Source: Crystallibacter permensis (GTDB taxonomy: Bacteria; Actinomycetota; Actinomycetes; Actinomycetales; Micrococcaceae). Taken from it: 64,000 nt of DNA. Made by a program: the position numbers and the translations under genes. How positions within the stretch are numbered: the first letter of the stretch is position 1; each line of letters starts with the position of its first letter. Location: assembly GCF_025960875.1 (NCBI RefSeq), contig NZ_JAODLR010000002.1:1-64000 (forward strand). Direction: 5' to 3'. The notes under the pieces are model-generated. The model saw only the letters and a program-made list of their open reading frames with translations. It was not told the origin of the DNA and did no database searches. Positions 34,794-46,632 of the stretch are shown piece by piece.

Positions 34794-36953
34794 ATGACCG
34801 GGTGGAGTGAAGAAAACACCGCCGGTTCTGCCGGCGAAGGCGCCGTGACCCTCCTGCAGGGAACGTCCTTCTGTATCTCCTTCGCCAACGGGGATATGAA
34901 CCCGGAACGGCCGCACGGATTCTTCTACCGTGACACGCGGTTCATCTCAACCTGGTCCCTGTCCGTCAACGGCCGGCCGGTCGAGCCGCTGGAAGCCATC
35001 CTTTACGACCCTTACCGCGCCATCTTTATCGGCCGGGCCGAGCGGACGGACGGTCTCGCCGACAGCAATCTGCTGGTCGAGCGCCGGCGGAGCCTGAACC
35101 ACGGGGTCCACGAGGATGTGACCGTCTCCAACCACTCCCGGGAACCGGCGGCCTGCCAGGTCCAGCTGACCATCGGCGCGGATTTCGCCGACCTGTTCGA
35201 GGTGAAAGCGGGATTAAAGGAGGTTGCCCACTCCCAGCCGGCCGAGCGGCACACGGACAACCTGATCATCGAATCCGAGGGGCTGCCGATCACCGCCAGA
35301 ATAGTCGTGGCCGCTGAGGGCGCCGAGATTGCGGGAAACCACATCAGTTACAGCGTTGTGATCCCCCCACAGCAGACATGGACTGGATCATTCACGGCCC
35401 TGCCCGATATGGACCGGAACCGTTCCGTGGAAGACCTCGTCAACCCACGCCAGCAGGTGCATTCGACCCTGCCGGAGGAACGGCTGATGGAATGGCGCAG
35501 GAACGTTCCGCTGGCCCGGATGGAAAACAAGGACTTCGAAAAAGTGCTCGAACAGAGCCAGGCCGACCTAGGGTCCCTGCGCATTTTCGACCCGGATCAT
35601 CCCGGCCGCGTTGTGGTGGCGGCAGGATCGCCATGGTTCATGGCGCTCTTCGGTAGGGATTCACTGCTGACATCCTTCATGACTCTGCCCCTTGATCCGT
35701 CACTGGCCCTCGGCACATTGCAGACCTTGGCCGAGCGGCAAGGCACCGAGGTGGACCCGCGCAGTGAGGAGCAGCCCGGAAAGATTCTCCACGAAGTCCG
35801 CTTCGGAGCCAGTGCCGGACAGCTGCTCGGCGGCGACAACGCTTACTACGGATCTGTCGACGCGACGCCGCTGTTCGTCACGCTGGCGGGCGAGCTGACC
35901 CGCTGGGGCTTCTGGCCCGAGGTCAAAGGATCCCTCCTGCCCGCCGTCGACAGGGCCCTGGATTGGATCACGCAGTACGGCGACATCGACGGCGACGGGT
36001 TCGTGGAGTACGCGAGGGCCACCGACAAGGGCCTGTTGAATCAGGGCTGGAAGGATTCCTGGGACGGGGTCAATTTCGCCGACGGTAGGCTCGCCTCGCC
36101 TCCGATCGCCTTGTGCGAGGTCCAGGGCTACGTCTATGCGGCCTACATCAGCCGGGCACTAATGGCACAGAGTGCCGGCGACGATGAGTTGGCGGCCCAC
36201 TGGGGCTCCCGGGCGGCCGACCTGAAAACGGCATTCAACGACCGGTTCTGGCTCGAGGACCGCGGCTACTTCGCCATCGCCCTGGACCACGATAAGCGCC
36301 CGGTGGACTCCTGCGCTTCCAACATGGGGCACTGCCTATGGAGCGGGATCGTGGACAATGACAAGGCGCCGCTGGTGGCCCGGCGGCTGATGTCCCCCGA
36401 AATGTTCTGCGGCTGGGGCGTACGTACTTTGGGGTCGGATATGGGTGCCTACAACCCGGCCAGCTACCACAACGGATCCGTGTGGCCACATGACAACGCG
36501 CTCATCGCCGCCGGCCTGATGCGCTACGGCTTCATGGACGAGGCGACTCGTATTGCCCTGGCCCTGTTTAACGCGGCTACCCAGTTCGGCGGGCGGCTGC
36601 CGGAGCTGTTCTGCGGACTGGACCGGGAAACCTATCCGGTGCCGGTGGCCTATCCGACATCCTGCTCGCCGCAGGCCTGGGCCGCGGCCGCGCCCGTACA
36701 TCTCATGCGGGTGCTGCTGAGGTTCGATCCGTGCATGACACACAACGGATTGTGGCTGGCACCGCAGATTCCGGCGGAGCTGGGACCTCTCCACGTCACC
36801 AACCTGCCGCTGGCAGGGGCCCGCATTTCCGTGACCGTGGCCGACGGCCAGACCCAGGTGGATGGCATTCCGGAATCCATCCAGCTGCACCGAAAACCGC
36901 GCAAGCCGCTGGCAGATCTGCTGGACGTCTACGTAACCAACACCGGGAACTAG
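34794..36953 (+). CDS. Glycogen-debranching-type glycoside hydrolase
   Basis: A 719-residue protein. The N-terminal region (about 17-205) matches the 'glycogen debranching N-terminal' domain (TLLQGTSFCISFANGDM, then GFFYRDTRFISTW). The rest (about 260-680) is a six-hairpin (alpha/alpha)6 glycosidase of the amylo-alpha-1,6-glucosidase type, with WFMALFGRDSLLTSFM, YGDIDGDGFVEYA, KDSWDGVNFADG and YHNGSVWPHDNALIA. Acidic residues in these loops are the likely catalytic groups. Actinobacteria carry many such enzymes, and the natural alpha-glucan is unknown. It is followed 14 bp later by a glycosyltransferase gene. GGAATGG precedes the ATG. Confidence 0.88.
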   Translation: MTGWSEENTAGSAGEGAVTLLQGTSFCISFANGDMNPERPHGFFYRDTRFISTWSLSVNGRPVEPLEAILYDPYRAIFIGRAERTDGLADSNLLVERRRSLNHGVHEDVTVSNHSREPAACQVQLTIGADFADLFEVKAGLKEVAHSQPAERHTDNLIIESEGLPITARIVVAAEGAEIAGNHISYSVVIPPQQTWTGSFTALPDMDRNRSVEDLVNPRQQVHSTLPEERLMEWRRNVPLARMENKDFEKVLEQSQADLGSLRIFDPDHPGRVVVAAGSPWFMALFGRDSLLTSFMTLPLDPSLALGTLQTLAERQGTEVDPRSEEQPGKILHEVRFGASAGQLLGGDNAYYGSVDATPLFVTLAGELTRWGFWPEVKGSLLPAVDRALDWITQYGDIDGDGFVEYARATDKGLLNQGWKDSWDGVNFADGRLASPPIALCEVQGYVYAAYISRALMAQSAGDDELAAHWGSRAADLKTAFNDRFWLEDRGYFAIALDHDKRPVDSCASNMGHCLWSGIVDNDKAPLVARRLMSPEMFCGWGVRTLGSDMGAYNPASYHNGSVWPHDNALIAAGLMRYGFMDEATRIALALFNAATQFGGRLPELFCGLDRETYPVPVAYPTSCSPQAWAAAAPVHLMRVLLRFDPCMTHNGLWLAPQIPAELGPLHVTNLPLAGARISVTVADGQTQVDGIPESIQLHRKPRKPLADLLDVYVTNTGN

Positions 36954-36967
36954 CGCAGGAGCACCAC

Positions 36968-38020
36968 ATGCGCATCGGCATTGTCGCCCCACCATGGATC
37001 GCTGTCCCGCCGTGCGGCTACGGGGGCATCGAGGCCGTCATCGATTCCCTGGCCCGGGAGTTCATGTCCGCTGGCCATGAGGTCACTCTGGTGGCCGCCG
37101 AAGACAGCGGTTGCCCGGTACCGAAAGCTTGCGGACTGCCCGCGCGGCAGATCAGCACCTTGGGAGCGGCCGTGGACGAACTGACCCATGTGGTCCTGGC
37201 CCATGAGGCGTTGGACGGCGTCGATATCATCCACGACCATACGCTCGCCGGGCCTTTGTCGCGCCACCGGCCGCCGGGCATCCCGCTGGTTACCACCGCC
37301 CACGGCCCCTTGACGGGAGCGTTCCGCACTGTCTACCGCGCCATCGCAACCCACACGCCACTGATCGCCATCTCGCGGCATCAGGCGGTCTCGGCTCCTG
37401 AAGTTTCGGTCCGCCAGGTCATCCATCATGGCATCGACGCGTCCACTGTTCCGCTGGGAGACGGCGACGGCGGCTATGCATGTTTCCTCGGAAGGATGCA
37501 TCCGGACAAAGGCCCCTTGCAGGCGATCGAGATAGCCCGCGAAGCCGGGGTTCCGCTGCGCATCGCCGCAAGGGTGATGGAAAACCAAGAGCGCGACTTT
37601 TTCGACGCCGCCATCAGGCCGCAGCTGAAGCCGCCCATCGAATTCCTGGGCGAGCTGACGGCCCCGGAGAAGTACGAGCTGCTGGGCAGCTCGATCGCCC
37701 TGCTGAACCCCATCCAGTGGCCCGAGCCCTTCGGCATGGTCATGATCGAAGCCATGGCCACGGGTACGCCGGTCATCGCCACCCTGCGCGGCTCCGCCCC
37801 GGAAATCATCGAGGACGGCGTAACGGGATTCCTGCGCCGCGGAAACCACCAGCTCGCCGCGGCACTACAGCAGGCGGATAGCCTGGACAGACGACGGTGC
37901 CGCCAGGTGACTGAGACCTATTTCAGCGCGGCACGCATGGCCGAGGAACATCTGCGGTTCTTCACCGACATCGTCGCGCAAGGCGTGCGTCGCGCCAGCA
38001 GCCCCATCGTGGTCGCCTGA
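36968..38020 (+). CDS. Glycosyltransferase family 4
   Basis: A 350-residue retaining GT-B glycosyltransferase. The N-terminal acceptor domain starts RIGIVAPPWIAVPP followed by YGGIEAVIDSLARE, and the C-terminal donor-binding signature is EPFGMVMIEAMATGTPVIA. The ATG at 36968 follows CAGGAG and is 14 bp after the debranching enzyme stop, so they form an operon. The pair may build and trim an alpha-glucan or a glucosyl compatible solute (inference); donor and acceptor are unknown. A longer in-frame extension upstream overlaps the hydrolase gene in another frame and was rejected. Confidence 0.88.
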   Translation: MRIGIVAPPWIAVPPCGYGGIEAVIDSLAREFMSAGHEVTLVAAEDSGCPVPKACGLPARQISTLGAAVDELTHVVLAHEALDGVDIIHDHTLAGPLSRHRPPGIPLVTTAHGPLTGAFRTVYRAIATHTPLIAISRHQAVSAPEVSVRQVIHHGIDASTVPLGDGDGGYACFLGRMHPDKGPLQAIEIAREAGVPLRIAARVMENQERDFFDAAIRPQLKPPIEFLGELTAPEKYELLGSSIALLNPIQWPEPFGMVMIEAMATGTPVIATLRGSAPEIIEDGVTGFLRRGNHQLAAALQQADSLDRRRCRQVTETYFSAARMAEEHLRFFTDIVAQGVRRASSPIVVA

Positions 38021-38042
38021 AGCCAGCAAGCCCGCGGCGGGA

Positions 38043-38942
38043 TTAGCCGTCGAGGACCTGGGACAGCACGTCCAGGCCCAGCTGCCGGAAGGCCGGGTTG
38101 TCATCGGAATGCGCCAGCAGCGCCGTCGCCATGACCAACGCCCAGCCGCGGGCCCGCTGCCAGGTACCGGTGGCGACGTCGCGGCGGGCGTTAAGGTGCT
38201 CCATGAACAACCGCCGGCCCTCTGCGTCGAAGACCAGCCAGGCGGCAGCCAGATCGGTGGCGGGATCCCCGGCGGTCAGATCGCCGAAGTCGATCACCGC
38301 TGCCAGCATCCCGCCCTGCGTGACGAGGTTGGCCGGGTGCAGGTCCCCATGCAGCCACAGCGCGGGTCCTTCCCACGGCGGCAGCGCGGCGAGGGTGCTC
38401 CAGAGCCGGTCCACCTCGCGGGCGCGGGGAACCAGTCCGCCTGCCAGGCGCCGCCGGACATGTTCGTCCCGCGTGTTCAGGGGCACGCCGCGGACGGGGT
38501 TGAAGGGGGCGTCTCCGGGAGCAGGCTGCTGGAGTCCGTCCACGAACCGGGCCAGTTCCGCCGCCCACGCCCGGCGGGCGGAAAGGGGCTGCGCAGCCGC
38601 CGTCGTTCCTTGAATCCACGGGGTGACGGACCAGGGCCAGGGGAAGAACGACGACGCCGTTCCGCACCGGACCGGGGTCGGCGTGAGCATGGCCAGGCCG
38701 CGGGTCAGTTGGGGCAGCCAGCGCTGTTCGTGTTCGATCAGGTGCGCGGCGGCCTCGCGCCGGGGCAGTCTGACCGCCAGGTTGCTGCCGAGGCGGAAGA
38801 TTGCGTTGTCCCAGCCGTTGGCGGCGAGGCGCAGGGGCAGTCCGGCAAGGTCGGGGAACTGTTCGGTGAGCAGGCGCCGGACCAGCGGCTCGTTCAGGTC
38901 GATATCCGCGGCGGGCATGAGGGGCATTGGCCCATTTTCCAT
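38043..38942 (-). CDS. Aminoglycoside-phosphotransferase-fold kinase
   Basis: A protein of up to 299 residues with the APH fold. The nucleotide Lys region is NLAVRLPRREAA, the catalytic loop is WLHGDLHPANLV, and the metal-binding Asp is in AVIDFGDLTAGDPATDLA. Actinobacterial members phosphorylate diverse small molecules; drug resistance should not be assumed. No ribosome site precedes the ATG at 38942, which lies only six bases from a hairpin; the ATG at 38927, with GGAAAA upstream, is a good alternative. It converges on the glycosyltransferase gene. Confidence 0.8.
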   Translation of the reverse strand: MENGPMPLMPAADIDLNEPLVRRLLTEQFPDLAGLPLRLAANGWDNAIFRLGSNLAVRLPRREAAAHLIEHEQRWLPQLTRGLAMLTPTPVRCGTASSFFPWPWSVTPWIQGTTAAAQPLSARRAWAAELARFVDGLQQPAPGDAPFNPVRGVPLNTRDEHVRRRLAGGLVPRAREVDRLWSTLAALPPWEGPALWLHGDLHPANLVTQGGMLAAVIDFGDLTAGDPATDLAAAWLVFDAEGRRLFMEHLNARRDVATGTWQRARGWALVMATALLAHSDDNPAFRQLGLDVLSQVLDG

Positions 38943-38948
38943 CCAGTA

Positions 38949-38993
38949 AGCAGATAACGCCCTTTCCGGGGTGTCGGAAGGGCGTTATCTGCT
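38949..38993 (-). terminator. Terminator hairpin after gatB
   Basis: AGCAGATAACGCCC plus a few bases at 38949-38967 pairs with GGAAGGGCGTTATCTGCT at 38976-38993, an 18-bp stem with one bulged T. It follows the gatB stop by 35 bases and lies directly before the phosphotransferase start. It probably ends the gat transcript. An RNA-level effect on the phosphotransferase is also possible. Confidence 0.75.
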
Positions 38994-39027
38994 CACTCGA
39001 TCAGGTGGGGGGGAAGGGAAGCGGGCG

Positions 39028-40542
39028 CTAGCCTTGGACGCCGAGGCGCTCGAAGATCAGCTCGCGCACGCGGCCGGCGTCGGCCTGGCCGCGAGTGGCC
39101 TTCATGACACCGCCGACAATCGCGCCGGCTGCCTGGACTTTACCGCCGCGGATCTTCTCTGCGACATCCGGCTGGGCGGCCAGAGCGGCGTCGATTGCCT
39201 CGAGCAGCGGGCCGTCGTCGGACACCACGGCCAGGCCGCGCTTTTCGATGACCTCTTCCGGTGTGCCCTCGCCGGCGAGGACACCGTCGAGCACCTGGCG
39301 GGAGAGCTTGTCATTGATCTTGCCGGCCTGGACCAGCTTGTCCAGTTCCACGATCAGCTCGGGCGTGACGCCGACATCCACCGGATCCACTTCGGCTTCC
39401 TTGGCGCGGCGCGAGACCTCGCCCATCCACCATTTGCGGGCCACGGCGGCGGAGGCACCGGCGGCAATGGTCTCTTCGATGGCGTCCATGACGCCGGCGT
39501 TGACCACGTCGCGGAACTCCGCGTCCGAGTAGCCCCAGTCCGTCTTCAGGCGCTTGCGGCGCTCGGCCGGCGGCTCGGGCAGCTGGGCGCGCAGTTCCTC
39601 GATCCACTCTTCGGTGGTCACCACGGGCAGCAGATCCGGCTCCGGAAAGTACCGGTAGTCGTCGGCGTCGGACTTGGGCCGGCCCGAGGTGGTGGAGCGG
39701 GTGTCCTCGTGCCAGTGGCGGGTCTCCTGGACAACCTTCTCACCCGAGTCCAGCACGGCGGCGTGGCGCTGGATCTCGAAGCGCACGGCACGTTCGACGG
39801 CGCGCAGCGAGTTCACGTTCTTGGTCTCCGAACGCGTGCCGAACTTTTCCTGGCCGTACGGGCGGAGCGAGACGTTGGCGTCGCAGCGCACATTGCCGCG
39901 TTCCATCTTGGCGTCGGAAACGCCCAGGTTCTTGACGATCTCGCGGATGGCGGCCACGTAGGCCTTGGCCAGTTCGGGGGCCCGGGAGCCGGCACCCTCG
40001 ATCGGCTTGGTCACGATTTCCACCAGCGGCACGCCGGCGCGGTTGTAGTCCACCAGGGAGAAATCCGCGCCCTGGATGCGTCCGGTGGCGCCGCCCATGT
40101 GGGTCAGTTTGCCGGCGTCCTCTTCCATGTGGGCGCGCTCGATCTCCACGGTGAAGACCGTGCCGTCTTCGAGTTCGATGTCGATGGAGCCGTCGAAAGC
40201 GATCGGATCCTCGTACTGCGAGGTCTGGAAGTTCTTGGGCGTGTCCGGGTAGAAGTACTGCTTCCGGGCAAAAGTGCAGGACGGGGCGATCTTGCAGCCC
40301 AGCGCCAGGCCGATCTTGATGGAGGACTCCACGGCCGCCTTGTTGACCGTCGGCAGCACGCCGGGCAGGCCCAGGTCCACCGGGGTGATGGCCGTGTTGG
40401 GCTCATCGCCGAACACGTTGGGCGCCGAGGAGAACATCTTGGTCTTGGTGTTGAGCTCCACGTGGACCTCGAAACCGAGCACCGGATCGTACTTCTCCAT
40501 TGCCTCTTCGAAGGACAGGATCTCTTCCGTGACAGCAGACAT
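39028..40542 (-). CDS. gatB: Asp-tRNA(Asn)/Glu-tRNA(Gln) amidotransferase subunit B
   Basis: A 504-residue GatB. It binds misacylated tRNA and performs the kinase and transamidation half-reactions that give Gln-tRNA or Asn-tRNA. Motifs are LGFEVHVELNTKTKMFS, the zinc/ammonia-site region with LALGCKIAPSCTFARKQYFYPD, SLVDYNRAGVPLVEIVTKP and the C-terminal YqeY-like tail domain. The ATG overlaps the gatA stop (TAATG). It is the last gene of gatC-gatA-gatB. Confidence 0.97.
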   Translation of the reverse strand: MSAVTEEILSFEEAMEKYDPVLGFEVHVELNTKTKMFSSAPNVFGDEPNTAITPVDLGLPGVLPTVNKAAVESSIKIGLALGCKIAPSCTFARKQYFYPDTPKNFQTSQYEDPIAFDGSIDIELEDGTVFTVEIERAHMEEDAGKLTHMGGATGRIQGADFSLVDYNRAGVPLVEIVTKPIEGAGSRAPELAKAYVAAIREIVKNLGVSDAKMERGNVRCDANVSLRPYGQEKFGTRSETKNVNSLRAVERAVRFEIQRHAAVLDSGEKVVQETRHWHEDTRSTTSGRPKSDADDYRYFPEPDLLPVVTTEEWIEELRAQLPEPPAERRKRLKTDWGYSDAEFRDVVNAGVMDAIEETIAAGASAAVARKWWMGEVSRRAKEAEVDPVDVGVTPELIVELDKLVQAGKINDKLSRQVLDGVLAGEGTPEEVIEKRGLAVVSDDGPLLEAIDAALAAQPDVAEKIRGGKVQAAGAIVGGVMKATRGQADAGRVRELIFERLGVQG

Positions 40543-42071
40543 TATTTGGCTCCTGAAGTGGTTTCGGCGCCGCTGAGCTGGCGAAGGTCGGGGGCCTGGG
40601 ACAGCAGCGGGCCGCCCCACTTTTCCTCAAGCAAGGTTTCCAGCACGTGGCCGGCGCGGTACAGGCGGGCGTCCTCGCGGGCGGGGGCCAGGAACTGGAT
40701 GCCCACCGGCAGGCCGTCGGCCAGGCCGCCCGGAATGGAGATGCCCGGGATGCCGGCCAGGTTGGCCGGAATGGTGGCAACGTCGTTCAGGTACATGGCC
40801 AGCGGATCGTTCAGCTTCTCCCCTAGCTTGAAGGCCGGGACCGGGGAAGTCGGGGAGATCAGCACGTCGGCCTGGGCGAACGCGGCGTCGAAGTCCCGCT
40901 GGATCAGGGTGCGGACCTTTTGCGCCGAGCCGTAGTAGGCGTCGTAGTACCCGGCGGACAGGGCGTAGGTGCCCAGGATAATGCGGCGCTTGACCTCGTC
41001 GCCGAAGCCGGCGGCACGGGTGGCGCCCATGACACGCTCGATGGTGAGCGGGCTCTCGGCCGGCAGTACCCGGTGGCCGAACCGCACGCCGTCGTACTTT
41101 GCCAGGTTGGAGGAGGCCTCCGAGGGCATGATCAGGTAGTAGGCGCCCAGGGCGTACTTGAAGTTCGGGCAGGAGACCTCGACGATCTCGGCGCCGGCGT
41201 CGCGCAGCAGGTCCAGCGACTCGTGGAAGCGGGCCAGCACGCCCTCGTCGTAGCCCTCGCCCTGCAGCTCGTTGATGACGCCGATCCTCATGCCGGCAAC
41301 GTTTCCGGTCTTCGCGGCCTCGACCAGCGAGCCCACCGGATCGGTCAGCGAGGTGGAGTCATGCGGGTCGTGGCCGCCGATGACCTCGTGCAGCAGCGCC
41401 GAGTCCAGCACCGTGCGCGAAACCGGGCCGATCTGGTCCAGCGAGGAGGCCATGGCGATGGCACCATAGCGGGAAACGCCGCCGTAGGTCGGCTTCACGC
41501 CCACCGAACCGGTGACCGCGGCTGGCTGGCGGATGGAGCCGCCGGTGTCCGTGCCCAGCGCGAGCGGGGCTTCGAAAGCGGCGACGGCGGCCGCGGAGCC
41601 ACCGCCGGAACCGCCAGGAATGCGGCTCAGGTCCCACGGGTTGCGGGTGGGTCCGTAGGCGGAGTGCTCGGTGGAGGAACCCATCGCGAACTCGTCCAGG
41701 TTGGTCTTGCCCAGCATCGGCATCCGCGCGGCACGGATCTTCTTGATCACCGTGGCGTCGTACGGGCTCATCCAGCCCTCGAGCATCTTCGAGCCGGCCG
41801 TGGTGGGCTGGCCGACAGTGACGATCAGGTCCTTGATGGCAATGGGCACACCGGCCAGCGCCGGCAGGTCCTCGCCGGCGGCGCGGGCCTTGTCCACATC
41901 CGCGGCGACGGCCAGCGCTTCCTCGGTGTTGACGTGCAGGAAGGCGTTGATGTTGCCGTCCACTTCGGCGATGCGGTCCAGGTGCGCCTGCGTGACCTCC
42001 ACGGAGGTGACTTCCTTGGCGGCCAGCATCTCCGCCAGCCGGGCAGCGCTGTGTCGGGTCAGTTCACTCAT
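40542..42071 (-). CDS. gatA: Amidotransferase subunit A
   Basis: A 509-residue amidase-signature enzyme that releases ammonia from glutamine for GatB. The Ser-cisSer-Lys triad is visible: Lys in PIAIKDLI, the cis-Ser in [13 protein letters not shown], and the nucleophile Ser in [13 protein letters not shown]. The length is typical for actinobacteria. The ATG at 42071 lies four bases after the gatC stop; longer in-frame starts overlap gatC and were rejected. Confidence 0.97.
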   Translation of the reverse strand: MSELTRHSAARLAEMLAAKEVTSVEVTQAHLDRIAEVDGNINAFLHVNTEEALAVAADVDKARAAGEDLPALAGVPIAIKDLIVTVGQPTTAGSKMLEGWMSPYDATVIKKIRAARMPMLGKTNLDEFAMGSSTEHSAYGPTRNPWDLSRIPGGSGGGSAAAVAAFEAPLALGTDTGGSIRQPAAVTGSVGVKPTYGGVSRYGAIAMASSLDQIGPVSRTVLDSALLHEVIGGHDPHDSTSLTDPVGSLVEAAKTGNVAGMRIGVINELQGEGYDEGVLARFHESLDLLRDAGAEIVEVSCPNFKYALGAYYLIMPSEASSNLAKYDGVRFGHRVLPAESPLTIERVMGATRAAGFGDEVKRRIILGTYALSAGYYDAYYGSAQKVRTLIQRDFDAAFAQADVLISPTSPVPAFKLGEKLNDPLAMYLNDVATIPANLAGIPGISIPGGLADGLPVGIQFLAPAREDARLYRAGHVLETLLEEKWGGPLLSQAPDLRQLSGAETTSGAK

Positions 42072-42075
42072 GTCT

Positions 42076-42372
42076 TTACTCCTCGTCCAGAATGGCGGGG
42101 ACCTTGAAGCGGCCGTCGGCCGAATCCGGTGCACCGGAGAGCGCTTGCTCCTGGGTCAGGGTCTCGCCGACAACGTCCTCACGGAACACGTTGGCCAGCG
42201 GGATGGGGTGCGAAGTGGCGGGCACATCGGGCCCCGCTGCTTCCTGGACGGATTTGATCGAGTCAACGATGACATCGAGTTCGCCGGCCATCTTGTCCAG
42301 CTCTCCTGCGGTCATCTCAATGTGGGCCAGCCGCGCCAGGTGCGCCACGGCCTCACGATTGATCTCAGACAT
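42076..42372 (-). CDS. gatC: Amidotransferase subunit C
   Basis: A 98-residue GatC that wraps around GatA and GatB and stabilises the complex. It shows the family opening [17 protein letters not shown] and the conserved C-terminal segment with [11 protein letters not shown]. It heads the tightly packed gatC-gatA-gatB operon. Confidence 0.95.
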   Translation of the reverse strand: MSEINREAVAHLARLAHIEMTAGELDKMAGELDVIVDSIKSVQEAAGPDVPATSHPIPLANVFREDVVGETLTQEQALSGAPDSADGRFKVPAILDEE

Positions 42373-42431
42373 GAGTCTCCTACGCGAATGGATTGGGTTT
42401 TCTAGAAACAGTCTACTTCTTGGCCCGGTGC

Positions 42432-42926
42432 TCAGGATTCCAGTGTCTTGACGAACACGAACAGCCCGGTGTCCTCATGCTTCCAGTCCCGCTCGCGGAT
42501 CCGCTCGAAGCCCAGCGATTCGTACAGCCTGTGCGCGTTGGTCATATTTTCAATACTGGTGAGGCTGACCGAGTGGACGCCCTCCACCGCGCGGGCGTAA
42601 TCGACAATGGCCTCCACCATGGCCCGGCCGATCCCGGCGCGCTGGATCGCCGGATCCACCGCCAGCATGCGGAACTCCAGCTCCCCGGCACGCGCAATGT
42701 CCGAGTACTCCTGCCCCTCCAGAGTCAGCGCCACGGAGCCGGCAACCTTGCCGTCCAGCTCGGCGACCCAGACGATGGCGTGCTTGGCGCGGTGGGCAAC
42801 ATCACCGAGCATGTCCAGGTAGCCGTCGCCCTCGGCAATGTGCCCGCCGTGGACGTAGGCCTCCCGCGTGATCCGGGCAACGTCGTCGTAATCGGCTTCG
42901 GTGGCCGGGCGGATGGTGATGCTCAT
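42432..42926 (-). CDS. GNAT-family N-acetyltransferase
   Basis: A 164-residue single-domain GNAT. The acetyl-CoA-binding motif A is MLAVDPAIQRAGIGRAMVEA, and motif B is NMTNAHRLYESLGFER. The substrate is unknown. It lies 59 bp upstream of gatC on the same strand and may share its transcript. Confidence 0.88.
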   Translation of the reverse strand: MSITIRPATEADYDDVARITREAYVHGGHIAEGDGYLDMLGDVAHRAKHAIVWVAELDGKVAGSVALTLEGQEYSDIARAGELEFRMLAVDPAIQRAGIGRAMVEAIVDYARAVEGVHSVSLTSIENMTNAHRLYESLGFERIRERDWKHEDTGLFVFVKTLES

Positions 42927-43011
42927 CAGGTAATGCAGTCCTCAAAGGTCAATTAGAAGTACGACGGCGGCGGCCGCCTATCAATTCTGCCTCACCACTG
43001 GCGGTGGCCGG

Positions 43012-43713
43012 CTACCGGAGTGGTTCAGGCCACTGTGCCCGCGGGGCCAGCTGCGGGGCAATGCGTTGTTCCAGCGCGGCGATGGCTTCCTCGGGCAGGG
43101 CGAGCAGGCCGTCCAGCTCCTTGCACGCCCGCAGGTAGGCCAGTTGGCGTTCGGCTCCCGTGGCCGCCTCGTCGACGGCAAGCGTCAGCAGCCTTCTGGC
43201 GGTATTGAGCCGCTGGCGTTCTGGCCCGCTGAAATGCTGGTCCTTGATCCGCCGGGCCTCGCGTTCGGCGATCTCGAAAGCCAGCTCGAAGGCGCGGACG
43301 GCGTCGCGGTATTCCAGCAGCCGCGCGTCGGTAGTAATATCGGCCGCGCTGCCGGGCCGCAATGCGTCGGCTACGCGTTTGGCGCGCAGGAAGTCCACGG
43401 TCAGGGGCTCGCGCACGTCGGACATCATCGGGTAGTCGATCAGCTTGCCGACATCCAGCTCGTACTCCAGCCAGCGGGCGTTGACTCTGTCATGGTCCGC
43501 CATCAGGGCTTCGATGTCACTGAGGCGCTGCGCCTCCCAGGCCTTGACCTGCCGGCGCCGCTCCATTTCCGCGCGCGCTTCCGCCTGCCGGCGTTCGGTT
43601 TTCCTGCGGTGGCGCTTCCTGCTGTGGGAAAACTTTTGGCCCGCGCCGGAAAAGACGGCAAATCCAACCCAGATCAGCCACCAGGGGAAGCCATCGGCGA
43701 AGAGCTCATTCAC
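43012..43713 (-). CDS. Unknown membrane-anchored helical protein
   Basis: A 233-residue protein with one N-terminal hydrophobic segment (WWLIWVGFAVFSG, about 10-24) followed by a strongly basic patch (SRKRHRRKTERRQ). The rest is almost wholly helical and rich in Arg/Glu/Ala, probably coiled-coil. The basic patch next to the membrane segment suggests the helical part is cytoplasmic. I recognise no family. It lies downstream of the DUF2087 and ligA genes on the same strand. Confidence 0.7.
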   Translation of the reverse strand: MNELFADGFPWWLIWVGFAVFSGAGQKFSHSRKRHRRKTERRQAEARAEMERRRQVKAWEAQRLSDIEALMADHDRVNARWLEYELDVGKLIDYPMMSDVREPLTVDFLRAKRVADALRPGSAADITTDARLLEYRDAVRAFELAFEIAEREARRIKDQHFSGPERQRLNTARRLLTLAVDEAATGAERQLAYLRACKELDGLLALPEEAIAALEQRIAPQLAPRAQWPEPLR

Positions 43714-43783
43714 GGCCGCTCACCCTTCCATCGTGCCACCCGGCTCCCGACTGCTCAATGGCTCTGCGGATGAGATGTGTTCA

Positions 43784-43804
43784 CGGGCGGGCGGTAGCCG
43801 CCCG
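43784..43804 (-). terminator. Short GC hairpin after the DUF2087 gene
   Basis: CGGGCGG pairs with CCGCCCG around a seven-base loop, 16 bases after the DUF2087 stop. It is a plausible but weak terminator, and there is no T-tract. Confidence 0.4.
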
Positions 43805-43819
43805 CTGTTACCGGAACTA

Positions 43820-44308
43820 TCAGCGGGCGCGTCGGTAGGCGCTGCCGTCCCGCTCACGGTCCAGATACCCGTAGTCCACCAGGGCGCGCCGGAGCAGGGG
43901 CACGTCATCGGTGAAAGCCGCGAGTTTCGCATTCAGCTGCTTCTCCGTCAGTGTCGCATCAGGTTCGAGGATCTGCGGGATCAGGAACTCGAACAGCTTC
44001 AGGCGGTCCGTCGCCCGACTGGGCAGCCCCTCGATCCGGCCCGCCAGGAGGAAGCGTTCCGCGCCTTCCGGCTCCGGACGCCGGGCACCGGCCAGCGCTG
44101 CCTTGAAGGCGTGCTCGTTCACCACGAGCCGGCCGCCGTCGTCGTACAGCAAGGAGGAATCCAGCAGCTTTCGCCGTTCCTTGGCCGAAAGGGCAGGTTC
44201 CTGGCCCAAGACGAACGCGGCATAGAGCTCCCGCAGCCTCGAACTGGCCAGCGTGGCCAGGATGGCCTGCCAGCTGACCGGCTTATCGGACTGCTGGTCA
44301 CGGTCCAT
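43820..44308 (-). CDS. DUF2087-domain protein
   Basis: A 162-residue protein whose C-terminal half (about 85-160) matches DUF2087: LAGRIEGLPSRATDRLKLFEFL, then ATLTEKQLNAKLAAFTDDVPLLRRALVDYG and the final R-x-G-x-Y. DUF2087 is a small domain of unknown function often attached to regulators. The N-terminal half is helical (WQAILATLASSRLRELYAAFVLG) and could be a helix-turn-helix. It lies 36 bp after ligA. Confidence 0.8.
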   Translation of the reverse strand: MDRDQQSDKPVSWQAILATLASSRLRELYAAFVLGQEPALSAKERRKLLDSSLLYDDGGRLVVNEHAFKAALAGARRPEPEGAERFLLAGRIEGLPSRATDRLKLFEFLIPQILEPDATLTEKQLNAKLAAFTDDVPLLRRALVDYGYLDRERDGSAYRRAR

Positions 44309-44344
44309 GTCATCCCTCCCTTTCGGCTCAGCCTGCCCTGCGAT

Positions 44345-46624
<2,280 letters not shown>

Positions 46625-46632
46625 TCATCCGG

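Noticed and set aside
38043-38942. Aminoglycoside resistance gene
   Set aside because: The APH fold is clear, but the sequence does not resemble a known resistance enzyme and such kinases are common housekeeping genes in Actinobacteria.
38971-40935. A 654-codon plus-strand frame over gatB and the end of gatA
   Set aside because: It is antisense to unmistakable GatB/GatA sequence; composition is typical of a GC-rich shadow frame.
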